From JAEUOS01 sp965279115 (GTDB lineage: Bacteria > Pseudomonadota > Gammaproteobacteria > Burkholderiales > JAEUOS01): a DNA stretch of 64,000 nucleotides. The notes beneath the pieces were generated by a model, which was not told the DNA's origin, made no database searches, and was given only the letters and a program-made list of their open reading frames with translations. The stretch spans positions 4,712,001 to 4,776,000 of the forward strand of contig OZ257137.1 of NCBI GenBank assembly GCA_965279115.1, in the 5' to 3' direction. How positions within the stretch are numbered: the stretch's first letter is position 1; every line of letters begins with the position of its first letter. This document shows positions 26,082-33,905 of this stretch, in pieces. A program made the translations under genes and the position numbers.

Positions 26082-27290
26082 TCACCCTGCCGCCGCGATG
26101 CCAGCGGCCTGGCTGACCAGCAGGGCGTCGATCTCCGACCCGCTGTAGCCGAGTTCGGTCAGTACGCCGCGCGTATCGGCGCCCGGTTCCGGCGCCACGT
26201 TACGCAGTTGCGCCGGCGTTTCGCCCAGCTTGATCGAGAAGCCCAGTTGCTTGCCCTGCCTGCCGGCAGCGTCCGCGCTTTCCATCACCATGCCGCGCGC
26301 GAGGACATGCGGGTCGGAAAACACTTCGTCGATGCGGTTCACCGGCGCGGCCTGGCTTTCCTTGGCGCCATGGAAGATCGCCAGCCATTCATCACGATCG
26401 CGGGTGCGCATGATCTGCCGGACGGTCTCGAAGAGTTCGTCGCGCCGGGCGCGGTCGAAGCGCAGCGGGATCAGGTCTGCCCGGCCGATGCCGCGGCAGA
26501 AATTGGCCCAGTGATGCGGTTCGAGGTTGGTGGTGCACAGGTACTTGCCGTCGGCGGTCTCCCAGATGCCCGATACCGGATTGGGGCGGTTCAGGCGCGG
26601 CACCGTGGTGCCTTGCAGCGCCTGCACCGAGGCAAGAATGGAGAAGTCCAGGCTCGCGTCGGTCATGCTGATGTCGATGGTCTGGCCGCATCCGCTGGCA
26701 TCGCGTTCGCGCAGCGCAAGCAGGATGCCGATGGTTGCGTGCAGACCCGAACTGACGTCGCCGATCGGCGTGCCGATCAGGCGCGGCACGTTGTCCGCCG
26801 GGTCGCTGTTCAAATGGAACAGGCCGGCGATGCCTAGGCCCAGCGGATCATGGCCGGGCCAGTCGCGGTAGGGCCCGTCCTGGCCGAACAGCGAGACCGA
26901 GCAGTACACCAGGCGCGGGTTGCGCGCACGCAATTCGTCCGCACCCATGCCCAGGCGTTGCATCACCCCGGGGCGAAAGCCCTCCACCAGCACGTCGCAA
27001 CTGTCGGCCAGGCGCCGGCCTACCTCCTGGCCCTGCGGGCTTTTCAGGTCGAGCACGATGGAGCGGCGATTGCGCCCGGTGCTGTCGAACACGGGTTCCG
27101 CCTGGAACGGCGAGCGCTTTTCCGGCGGCACATTGGCCGCCTGTTCGGCGCGCCTGCCACGCGCGGCGGCCGGCGGCGCCTGCACGCGGATCACCTCGGC
27201 GCCGAAATCGCCCAACTGCATGCAGGTAAACGCGGTGGGCAGGAAATCGCCGATTTCGAGTACGCGCACACCTTGAAGCGGGAGGGGCAT
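26082..27290 (-). CDS. CaiB/BaiF family class III CoA-transferase (leftward operon)
   Basis: This 402-residue protein has N-domain LQGVRVLEIGDFLPTAFTCMQLGDFGAEVIRV, CDVLVEGFRPGVMQRLG and the catalytic Asp in LIGTPIGDVSSGLHATIGILLALRERD. ATG 27290 is used because AGGAG lies 6 bases before it; the frame continues to a TTG at 27296. First gene of the leftward operon, transcribed away from the MaoC gene. Family III enzymes transfer CoA between acids or act as racemases or isomerases. The CoA acceptor here is unknown. Confidence 0.92.
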   Translation of the reverse strand: MPLPLQGVRVLEIGDFLPTAFTCMQLGDFGAEVIRVQAPPAAARGRRAEQAANVPPEKRSPFQAEPVFDSTGRNRRSIVLDLKSPQGQEVGRRLADSCDVLVEGFRPGVMQRLGMGADELRARNPRLVYCSVSLFGQDGPYRDWPGHDPLGLGIAGLFHLNSDPADNVPRLIGTPIGDVSSGLHATIGILLALRERDASGCGQTIDISMTDASLDFSILASVQALQGTTVPRLNRPNPVSGIWETADGKYLCTTNLEPHHWANFCRGIGRADLIPLRFDRARRDELFETVRQIMRTRDRDEWLAIFHGAKESQAAPVNRIDEVFSDPHVLARGMVMESADAAGRQGKQLGFSIKLGETPAQLRNVAPEPGADTRGVLTELGYSGSEIDALLVSQAAGIAAAG

Positions 27291-27314
27291 GGTCAACTCC
27301 TGGCTGAACAGTCA

Positions 27315-27343
27315 TTGCGTTAGAAGAATAGGCATTCTATACT
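27315..27343 (+). promoter_or_regulatory. Promoter of the MaoC-CaiB3-ligase-BVMO operon with internal inverted repeat
   Basis: A -35-like TTGCGT (27315-27320), a 17-bp spacer and a near-consensus -10 TATACT (27338-27343) lie 61 bases before the MaoC start. Inside the spacer AGAAT (27325-27329) and ATTCT (27334-27338) form an inverted repeat, a candidate operator between two divergent operons. The regulator is probably the IclR protein of the leftward operon. Confidence 0.5.
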
Positions 27344-27403
27344 TGGAATTGTCGGGTTGCCACATTTCCGCAGCGATCCATAGACCACAGGAGCAAGACG
27401 AGC

Positions 27404-28519
27404 ATGGCCTTCTCGAAAATCACTGATGAGCAAATCGCTGAATTGCGTTCCCGCATCGGCAAGCCGGTCACCCGCGTGACCGAGCCGTTCTATCGCGAGG
27501 TCAATGTCGACGCGGCGCGCAACTACGCCCACGCCATCGGCGACAACAACCCGCTGTGGCTCGACCGCGAATACGGCGCGCGCACCCGCTGGGGCGGGCA
27601 ACTGGCGCCCCCGACCGTCCTCTATTCGACCGAAAACACCGTCAGCGGCGCGGTCGAAGGCCTGGCCGGCGTGCATGCCATGTTCGCCGGCACCGACTGG
27701 CGCTGGTTCGAACCGATCCGCGTCGGCACCATCATGCGCACCGTCTCGACGCTCAAGGACATGGTCGAGCACAAGACGCGTTTCGCCGGCCGCTCCTTCC
27801 AGCAGATCTATCACGTGCAGTTCTTCGACCAGCACGACACCAAGCTGGCCGAGGCCGACGCATGGTGCTTCCGCACCGAGCGCGACACCGCGCGCGAAGA
27901 GGGCACCAAGTACGACAAGGCGTTGGAGCAGATGCGCGTGACCACCGATGAGGAACTCGAGCGCTATTTCGAGCAGTACCGCAAGGAAAAGCCGCGCGGC
28001 GCCGAGAAGCGCCTGTGGCAGGACGTCAAGGTCGGCGACGCCATCGACCCGGTGTTGAAGGGGCCGTACACCGTCACCGCCGCGGTGGCCTACATGCAGG
28101 CATGGGGCAGCTACGCGATCCGCAACCATCGCATGGCCTTCCAGTATTACGACCGCCACAAGAAGCTGGCGCCGCGCAACCAGCAGAACGTGCCCGAGCC
28201 GCCGGTGCGGGTGCACTGGGACAACGATTTCGCGCGTTCGGTCGGCGTTCCCGCCGCGTATGACTTCGGCCCGGAGCGGGTGTCGTGGATGGGCCACATG
28301 CTGACCGACTGGATCGGCGACGACGGCTTCCTGCGCCGCCTCAATACCCAGATTCGTCGCCACAACCCGGTCGGCGACGCGGTCTGGTGCAACGGCACGG
28401 TTACCGGCAAAACCATCGAAGGCGACCATCACCTGGTGCAGATCGAGGTGGTCGGCACCAACCAGGACGGCGCCCTGTCGATCAAGGGATACGCGGAAGT
28501 CGAGCTGCCGGTGGCATGA
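27404..28519 (+). CDS. MaoC-like/FAS1-type hydratase
   Basis: This 371-residue protein consists of two hotdog halves. The N-half has VNVDAARNYAHAIGDNNPLWLDREYG, a relaxed form of the hydratase motif (the usual His is replaced by Trp in NPLW). The C-half begins about residue 205 (LWQDVKVGDAIDPVLKGPYTVTAAVAYMQAWG) and ends in a GTVTGKTIEGDHHLVQIEVVGTNQDG strand. FAS1-like dehydratases add water to enoyl-CoA esters. It is first gene of the rightward operon, with CaiB starting at its stop codon. Confidence 0.82.
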   Translation: MAFSKITDEQIAELRSRIGKPVTRVTEPFYREVNVDAARNYAHAIGDNNPLWLDREYGARTRWGGQLAPPTVLYSTENTVSGAVEGLAGVHAMFAGTDWRWFEPIRVGTIMRTVSTLKDMVEHKTRFAGRSFQQIYHVQFFDQHDTKLAEADAWCFRTERDTAREEGTKYDKALEQMRVTTDEELERYFEQYRKEKPRGAEKRLWQDVKVGDAIDPVLKGPYTVTAAVAYMQAWGSYAIRNHRMAFQYYDRHKKLAPRNQQNVPEPPVRVHWDNDFARSVGVPAAYDFGPERVSWMGHMLTDWIGDDGFLRRLNTQIRRHNPVGDAVWCNGTVTGKTIEGDHHLVQIEVVGTNQDGALSIKGYAEVELPVA

Positions 28520-29793
28520 TGGCCGAAGCAACGGGTGAAGCAGCAGGTGAGGCGGCGGGTACGGCGGCCGGCACCTGGCCCGGGCCCCTGGCCGGGGTCA
28601 AGGTGCTCGACCTCACGCGGGTGCTGGCCGGCCCGTTCCTCACCCAGATCATGGGTGACCTGGGGGCCGAGATCCTCAAGATCGAAATCCCCGGCCACGG
28701 CGACGAGACGCGCACCTTCGCGCCGTTCGTCCAAGGCGAGAGCCACTATTTCATCGCGCTCAACCGGCAGAAGAAAAGCCTGGTGATCGACCTGGCCAAA
28801 CCGGAGGGCGCCGACCTGCTGCGCGGACTGGTGGCCAAGGCCGATGTGCTGGTCGAGAACTTCCGCCCCGGGGTGATGCAGCGACTCGGCCTCGACTACG
28901 GGAAGCTGGCGCAGATCAACCCGCGCCTGATCTACTGCGCGGTGAGCGGTTTCGGCTTGTCCGGCCCGCTGCGCGACAAGCCCTCGTTCGACATCGTCAC
29001 CCAGGCGATGAGCGGGGCGCTGTCGGTCAACGGTGAGGCCGGCGGCACGCCGGTCAAGCTGGGCATGCCGCTGGGTGACATGGCCGGCGGCATATTCGGT
29101 TCCATCGGTGTGCTCTCCGCGCTGCATGAGCGCCACACCACCGGACGCGGGCGCCTGGTCGACATCGCCCTGCATGACGGCATGCTTGGCATGCTGGGCT
29201 ACCTGGCGCAGATTTCGTTCCTCACCGGCATGGATCCCAAGCCGGTCGGCACCGGGCATGCGAGCGTCGTGCCCTACGGGTCCTTTCCCACCAACGACGG
29301 CAGCATCATCATCGCCTGCCTGATGCAGGCCATCTGGGTGCGCCTGTGCAACGCGCTGGGCTGCCCCGAATACATCGACGATCCGCGCTTTTCCACCGGC
29401 GCCGCGCGCCTGGCCAACCGCGCCGAGGTGAATGCGCTGGTCAGCGGCATCACCCGCCAGCGCAGCATGGCCGAGTGGGTCGAACGCCTCACCGAACATC
29501 AGGTGCCGCATGCGCCGGTGCTGGGGGTCGGGGCTGCACTGGGCCACCCGCAAACGCTGGCGCGCGACATGGTGGTCACGGCCGAACATCCGAGCGCGGG
29601 CATGCTGAAGATGGTGGGGCGCCCGATCAAGTTTCCCGGCACCACCCAGCCGCCGCTGGAGCCGCCGCCCTTGCTCGGGCAGCACACCCGCGAGCTGCTG
29701 CGCCGCGAGCTTGGACTGGGCGAGGCGGAGCTGGAGCGCCTTGCGGGCGCCGGCGTGATCGACCGCATCGACACTGCGCCGAAGGCGGGTTGA
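28519..29793 (+). CDS. CaiB/BaiF family class III CoA-transferase (tandem copy A)
   Basis: This protein of about 424 residues starts in the ATGATGG overlap with the MaoC stop (ATG 28516 or 28519; 28519 used). An Ala/Gly-rich N-tail precedes LAGVKVLDLTRVLAGPFLTQIMGDLGAEILKIE. It has DVLVENFRPGVMQRLGLDY, YCAVSGFGLSGP and the catalytic Asp in LGMPLGDMAGGIFGSIGVL. Of the three tandem copies it is closest to canonical CaiB. The stop overlaps the next start by one base (TGATG). Confidence 0.93.
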   Translation: MAEATGEAAGEAAGTAAGTWPGPLAGVKVLDLTRVLAGPFLTQIMGDLGAEILKIEIPGHGDETRTFAPFVQGESHYFIALNRQKKSLVIDLAKPEGADLLRGLVAKADVLVENFRPGVMQRLGLDYGKLAQINPRLIYCAVSGFGLSGPLRDKPSFDIVTQAMSGALSVNGEAGGTPVKLGMPLGDMAGGIFGSIGVLSALHERHTTGRGRLVDIALHDGMLGMLGYLAQISFLTGMDPKPVGTGHASVVPYGSFPTNDGSIIIACLMQAIWVRLCNALGCPEYIDDPRFSTGAARLANRAEVNALVSGITRQRSMAEWVERLTEHQVPHAPVLGVGAALGHPQTLARDMVVTAEHPSAGMLKMVGRPIKFPGTTQPPLEPPPLLGQHTRELLRRELGLGEAELERLAGAGVIDRIDTAPKAG

Positions 29794-30998
29794 TGGCCGC
29801 ATTGGGCAACGTTCGCGTCGTCGAATGGGGCGAACTGATTTCGGCGGCCTACTGCTGCAAGCTGCTCGGCGAATTCGGTGCGGCGGTCGACAAGCTCGAG
29901 CCGCCGGGTGGCGACCCTCTGCGTGCCTGCGGGCCGTTTCCCGGCGATGTGCCCGACCCGGAAAGCGCGGGCCTGTTTGTCTACCTGAACAGCGGCAAGC
30001 GCAGCGTGGTGGCGGATGTATTGGAGCAGGCGGGCCGCGCCACGCTGGAGGCACTGCTGGCGCGCGCCGACATTTTCGTGACCAACCAGCCGCTTGCGTT
30101 GCGGCGCCGGCTCGGACTGGATGCGCCGGCCCTGCGCGTGCGCCATCCGCACCTGGTGTGCGTGAGCCTTTCAGTGTTCGGCGACAGCGGCCCGAACGCC
30201 GAGGCGCCGGCCGAGGCGATCGATGCCTATGCCGCCAGCGGCACGGCCTGGGTGATTGGAGACGCGGGTGGGTCACCGCTGATCCTGCCGCTGCTGCAGG
30301 CGGACTACCAGGCCGGCGCGCATGCGGCCGCCGCGACCCTGATGGCAGTGATCGGGCGGCGCCGCAACGCGCCCGGCCAGCCTGGCGGGCCGGGCGAGGC
30401 GATCGACATTTCGAGCGCCGACATCTTCGCTTCGGCGGCCGGTTCCAACGGCATGATCTACCTGTACTACGGGTTGCAGAAGTGGGCGCGCGCCGGGCGC
30501 CGCGCGTTCGCCTCGGGCGGCCCCTACCCTTACGTGATCCTGCCGTGCAAGGATGGCGCGGTATGCCTGATCGGCCGCGCGCGCCACGAATGGGCACGCC
30601 TGGTGCAGGCGATGGGCGCGCCGGCGTGGGCGTCCGACCCGCGCTACCAGGACCTGCATGCGATGGGCCGCGACTATCCCGACGAGGTGGACGCGCTGGT
30701 CACGCCTTGGCTGATGCAACACACCCGCGCCGAATTGCTGCAGCTTTCCGAGCAGCATGGCTTTCCCGTCGGGCCGCTGCGCCAAATGAACGAGGTGGTG
30801 GCGTCGCCGCAGTTCGCCGAGCGCGGTTTTTTTCGCGACGTTCCGCATGCGCGGCACGGCGCCATCCGGGTGCCCGGGGTACCCTGGCAATTCGCCGGTG
30901 CGCCGGCCACGCCGCCGGCAGCCGCGCCGCTGCTGGGTGAACATACCAACGCGGTCCTGGCCGAGCTGGGCCTGGCGTCCATGGCGGCGACGCCATGA
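29793..30998 (+). CDS. CaiB/BaiF family class III CoA-transferase (tandem copy B, divergent)
   Basis: This 401-residue protein has a shorter, altered N-region: LGNVRVVEWGELISAAYCCKLLGEFGAAVDKLEPP, without the usual LAGP block. The CoA-loop analogue is ADIFVTNQPLALRRRLGLD, where NFRPG is replaced by NQPLA. The catalytic Asp position is retained in LLQADYQAGAHAAAATLMAV. It overlaps copy A by 1 base and copy C by 4 bases, so the three are translationally coupled. It may form a mixed interlocked dimer with a neighbour, which is speculation. Confidence 0.88.
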   Translation: MAALGNVRVVEWGELISAAYCCKLLGEFGAAVDKLEPPGGDPLRACGPFPGDVPDPESAGLFVYLNSGKRSVVADVLEQAGRATLEALLARADIFVTNQPLALRRRLGLDAPALRVRHPHLVCVSLSVFGDSGPNAEAPAEAIDAYAASGTAWVIGDAGGSPLILPLLQADYQAGAHAAAATLMAVIGRRRNAPGQPGGPGEAIDISSADIFASAAGSNGMIYLYYGLQKWARAGRRAFASGGPYPYVILPCKDGAVCLIGRARHEWARLVQAMGAPAWASDPRYQDLHAMGRDYPDEVDALVTPWLMQHTRAELLQLSEQHGFPVGPLRQMNEVVASPQFAERGFFRDVPHARHGAIRVPGVPWQFAGAPATPPAAAPLLGEHTNAVLAELGLASMAATP

Positions 30999-32230
30999 GC
31001 AGCGCGCGGCCACTCGAGCACCTGCGGGTACTCGATTTCAGCTGGGTCTGGTCCGGGCCCATGGTCACCGCCATCCTCGCCGAGTTCGGCGCGCAGGTGA
31101 TCAAGGTCGAGCATGGCGAACGGCTCGACAGTTCTCGCCTGCGCGGGCGGCCCTTGGCTGACGGCAAGCCGATGACGGGACCCTCCATCGAGATCGGGCC
31201 CTACTACCATCAGACCAACCACGACAAGCTGGGCATCACGCTCAACCTCAAGTCGCCGGAAGCGCGCGCACTGGTGGACCGGCTGGTCGGCATCAGCGAC
31301 ATCATCGTCGAGAACCTCAGCCCCGGCGCGCTGGCGCGCGTGGGCCTCGGCTGGGAACGGGTGGCGGCGCTCAATCCGCGCCTGATCTATCTTTCGATGG
31401 CGGCGGCCGGGCAGGCCGGTCCGATGAGCGGGATGCGCGCCTACGCGCCCATCATGTCGAGCTACTGCGGCCTGGAAGGCATGATCGGTTATGCCGGGGA
31501 GGCGCCGATCGGCATGATGAATTTCGGCTACGGCGACCCGAACGCAGCGATCCACAGCCTGGTGCCGTTGCTGGCCGCGATCCATGAGCGCGAGGCCACG
31601 GGGCTGGGGCGGCATATCGACATGTCGCAGATCGAGTCGCTTTTGGCGGTGATCGCCGAGCCGCTCATCGACCAGATGATGAACGGCCGCGAGGCCGCGC
31701 CCGCCGGCAACCGCCATCCGCGCATGGCGCCGCATGGCATCTACCCAGCCGCGGGGGAGGATCGCTGGGTGTCGATCGCGGTCGCCGACGACGCGCAGTG
31801 GCGTACCTTGGTGGACCTGATGGGGCAGCCGGCCTGGGCGCAGGGGCCCGGACTGGCGCAAGCTGCGCAGCGTGTGGACCGCTGCGCGGAGATCGACACG
31901 GCGCTGGCGCAATGGACCGCCGGGCACCAGCCTGCATGGCTGGTGGCCAGGCTGCGCGAGGCCGGCATCGCGTGCACCCCGGTGCAGGACATCGCGGCGC
32001 AGTGGGCCGACCCGCATTTCCAGGCGCGCGGCATTCGCCAGCCGGCCACCCATCCGATCAACGGCCAGGAATGGCTCTACACCGCTCCCTGGACCATGGA
32101 GCGCAACCGGCCCGAGATCCGCGCCAGCGCGCCGCTGCTGGGCCAGCACAACGACCATGTGTTCCGCACCCTGCTGGGACTGGATGCTGACCATGTGGAG
32201 CGCCTGAAAGCCGACGGTGTGATCGCCTAG
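30995..32230 (+). CDS. CaiB/BaiF family class III CoA-transferase (tandem copy C)
   Basis: This 411-residue protein starts in an ATGA overlap with copy B. It begins LEHLRVLDFSWVWSGPMVTAILAEFGAQVIKVEH and has NHDKLGITLNLKSPEARALVDRLVG, DIIVENLSPGALARVGLGW and a catalytic Asp in FGYGDPNAAIHSLVPLLAAI. The SWVWSGP variant of the opening motif groups it with a distinct CaiB subfamily. The acyl-CoA ligase gene starts 58 bases later. Reaction and partners are unknown. Confidence 0.9.
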   Translation: MSSARPLEHLRVLDFSWVWSGPMVTAILAEFGAQVIKVEHGERLDSSRLRGRPLADGKPMTGPSIEIGPYYHQTNHDKLGITLNLKSPEARALVDRLVGISDIIVENLSPGALARVGLGWERVAALNPRLIYLSMAAAGQAGPMSGMRAYAPIMSSYCGLEGMIGYAGEAPIGMMNFGYGDPNAAIHSLVPLLAAIHEREATGLGRHIDMSQIESLLAVIAEPLIDQMMNGREAAPAGNRHPRMAPHGIYPAAGEDRWVSIAVADDAQWRTLVDLMGQPAWAQGPGLAQAAQRVDRCAEIDTALAQWTAGHQPAWLVARLREAGIACTPVQDIAAQWADPHFQARGIRQPATHPINGQEWLYTAPWTMERNRPEIRASAPLLGQHNDHVFRTLLGLDADHVERLKADGVIA

Positions 32231-32288
32231 CGCATCGCACCTGTTCTGAAATGCAATCAACAAGCCGCAACGCACACACGGAAAAAAC

Positions 32289-33833
32289 ATGAACTCGATC
32301 GCCGATATCCGCTCGCAACCCGAAGCACAGGCCGCCTTCACCTGGGAAAAACTGTGGGCGCTTTTCGACGGCAATGCCGAGCGCATGAACCTGACCCACG
32401 AGTGCATCGACCGCCATGCGGGCAAAGGCACGGCGGTGAGCATAAAGTTCGCCGACGGGCGCCTCGAGCACCACGATTTCGCCAAGTTGTCCGAGCTGAC
32501 CAGCCGCTTCGCCAACTGGCTGGAGCGGCGCGGCGTGGCCAAGGGGGAGCGGGTCGCGATCATGCTTGAGCCCTCGCTGGGGTTCTATGTGGGCATGTTC
32601 GGTGCGGTCAAGCGCGGCGCCATCGGCGTGCCGCTGTTCACCCTGTTCGGCCCGGAAGGGTTGGCGCTGCGCATCAACGACTGCAAGCCGCGCGTCATCC
32701 TGGTGGATGGTGATGTTTCGGCGATGGCGGCGCAATTTCCCGACACCCAGGTGGTGCGGGTGGACGAGGCCTTCTGGGCGGCGCTGGCCGCCGAGAGCCC
32801 GGCCTACACCTCCGATACCAAGGCATCCGACCTGGCGATCTTCCAGTACACCTCGGGTACCACGCGCGAGATGCCCGAGGCGGTCAAGCACACCCACCGC
32901 GGCGTGGTCACGCTGATGATCGCCGCGCTCTACGGGGTGGGCCTGCGGCCCGGCGACCGTTATTTCTGCCCCTCATCGCCAGCCTGGGGGCACGGCTTGT
33001 GGCACGGCACCATCGCGCCATTGGCGCTGGGCATCCACATCGGTTCGTACTCGGGGCGGTTCGACCCGGCGCGCATCGTCGAGGCCCTGCAGGAACTGAA
33101 CATCGACACTCTCGCCGCAGCTGCCACGGTGTATCGCATGATCCGCCATGCCGACATCCTGAAACCCGGGCAGGTGCGCATCCCGAAAATCTCCTTCACC
33201 GGCGAGCCGATCGATGACGACACCGCCGCCTGGGTGGAGCAAACCCTCGGCAGCCCGGCCTGCAGCATGTACGGCACCACCGAGGTGGGCGTGGTGATCG
33301 CCAACTATCCCGGCTTCGACGGTTACCACGTCAAGCCCGGCTCGCTGGGCAAGCCGGTGCCCGGATGGGAGGTGGAGATTGTCGATCGCGAAGGGCGCGA
33401 ACTGCCGGCCGGCGAATCGGGCGAAATCGCCGTCAAGCGCAAGGGTGAATGGTTCTTCATCAAGGACCGCGGCCGCCGCGATGCCGAGGGCTATTTTTTC
33501 CACGAAGGCCGCTCGGACGACGTGATCATCTCGGCCGGCTGGACCATGAGCGCGGTGGAGATCGAAAACAGCCTGATGAAGCACCCCGCAGTGCTCGAGG
33601 CGGCGGTGATTGGCGTGCCCGACACGATGCGCGGCCAGGTGGTGCGCGCCTATATCGTCGCGCGCGGTGGCGCCGATGCGCCGGTGGAGGACATCCAGGC
33701 CTTCATGAAGACGCAGTTGTCCAAGCACGAGTACCCGCGCCAGATCGAATTCGTCACCGAACTGCCGAAAACGCCGGCCGGCAAGATCAACCGCAAGGTG
33801 CTGCGCGACCGCGCGGCGCTCGAAAAGCCCTAG
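32289..33833 (+). CDS. AMP-forming acyl-CoA synthetase (benzoate-CoA-ligase/ACSM-like)
   Basis: This 514-residue adenylate-forming enzyme activates a carboxylic acid to its CoA ester using ATP. The phosphate loop is YTSGTTREMPEAVK at 187-200, unusual because TTG is TTR and the P-K pair is shifted. SMYGTTEVGV, EGRSDDVIISAGWTMSAVEIE and the C-terminal catalytic Lys K499 (TPAGKINRK) are intact. The closest pattern is the acetyl/benzoate-CoA ligase group that acts on medium-chain or cyclic acids. It follows three CaiB genes and precedes the BVMO gene, suggesting activation of the acid made by ring opening. Confidence 0.9.
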   Translation: MNSIADIRSQPEAQAAFTWEKLWALFDGNAERMNLTHECIDRHAGKGTAVSIKFADGRLEHHDFAKLSELTSRFANWLERRGVAKGERVAIMLEPSLGFYVGMFGAVKRGAIGVPLFTLFGPEGLALRINDCKPRVILVDGDVSAMAAQFPDTQVVRVDEAFWAALAAESPAYTSDTKASDLAIFQYTSGTTREMPEAVKHTHRGVVTLMIAALYGVGLRPGDRYFCPSSPAWGHGLWHGTIAPLALGIHIGSYSGRFDPARIVEALQELNIDTLAAAATVYRMIRHADILKPGQVRIPKISFTGEPIDDDTAAWVEQTLGSPACSMYGTTEVGVVIANYPGFDGYHVKPGSLGKPVPGWEVEIVDREGRELPAGESGEIAVKRKGEWFFIKDRGRRDAEGYFFHEGRSDDVIISAGWTMSAVEIENSLMKHPAVLEAAVIGVPDTMRGQVVRAYIVARGGADAPVEDIQAFMKTQLSKHEYPRQIEFVTELPKTPAGKINRKVLRDRAALEKP

Positions 33834-33842
33834 GCTGCAGGC

Positions 33843-33861
33843 TGGCGGCGGCGTGCCGCCA
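33843..33861 (+). other. Hairpin between ligase and BVMO genes
   Basis: TGGCGGC (33843-33849) and GCCGCCA (33855-33861) form a 7-bp stem with a 5-nt loop in the 72-base gap. It may partly terminate or process the transcript. Weak evidence. Confidence 0.3.
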
Positions 33862-33905
33862 CCGTGCAACAATCGGAGTCCCTATTTCCGCAAGGCCGGA
33901 CGGCG

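Noticed and set aside
28429..30597. 722-residue minus-strand frame opposite two CaiB genes
   Set aside because: Pro/Arg/His-rich antisense artefact of high GC; the plus-strand genes have all family motifs.
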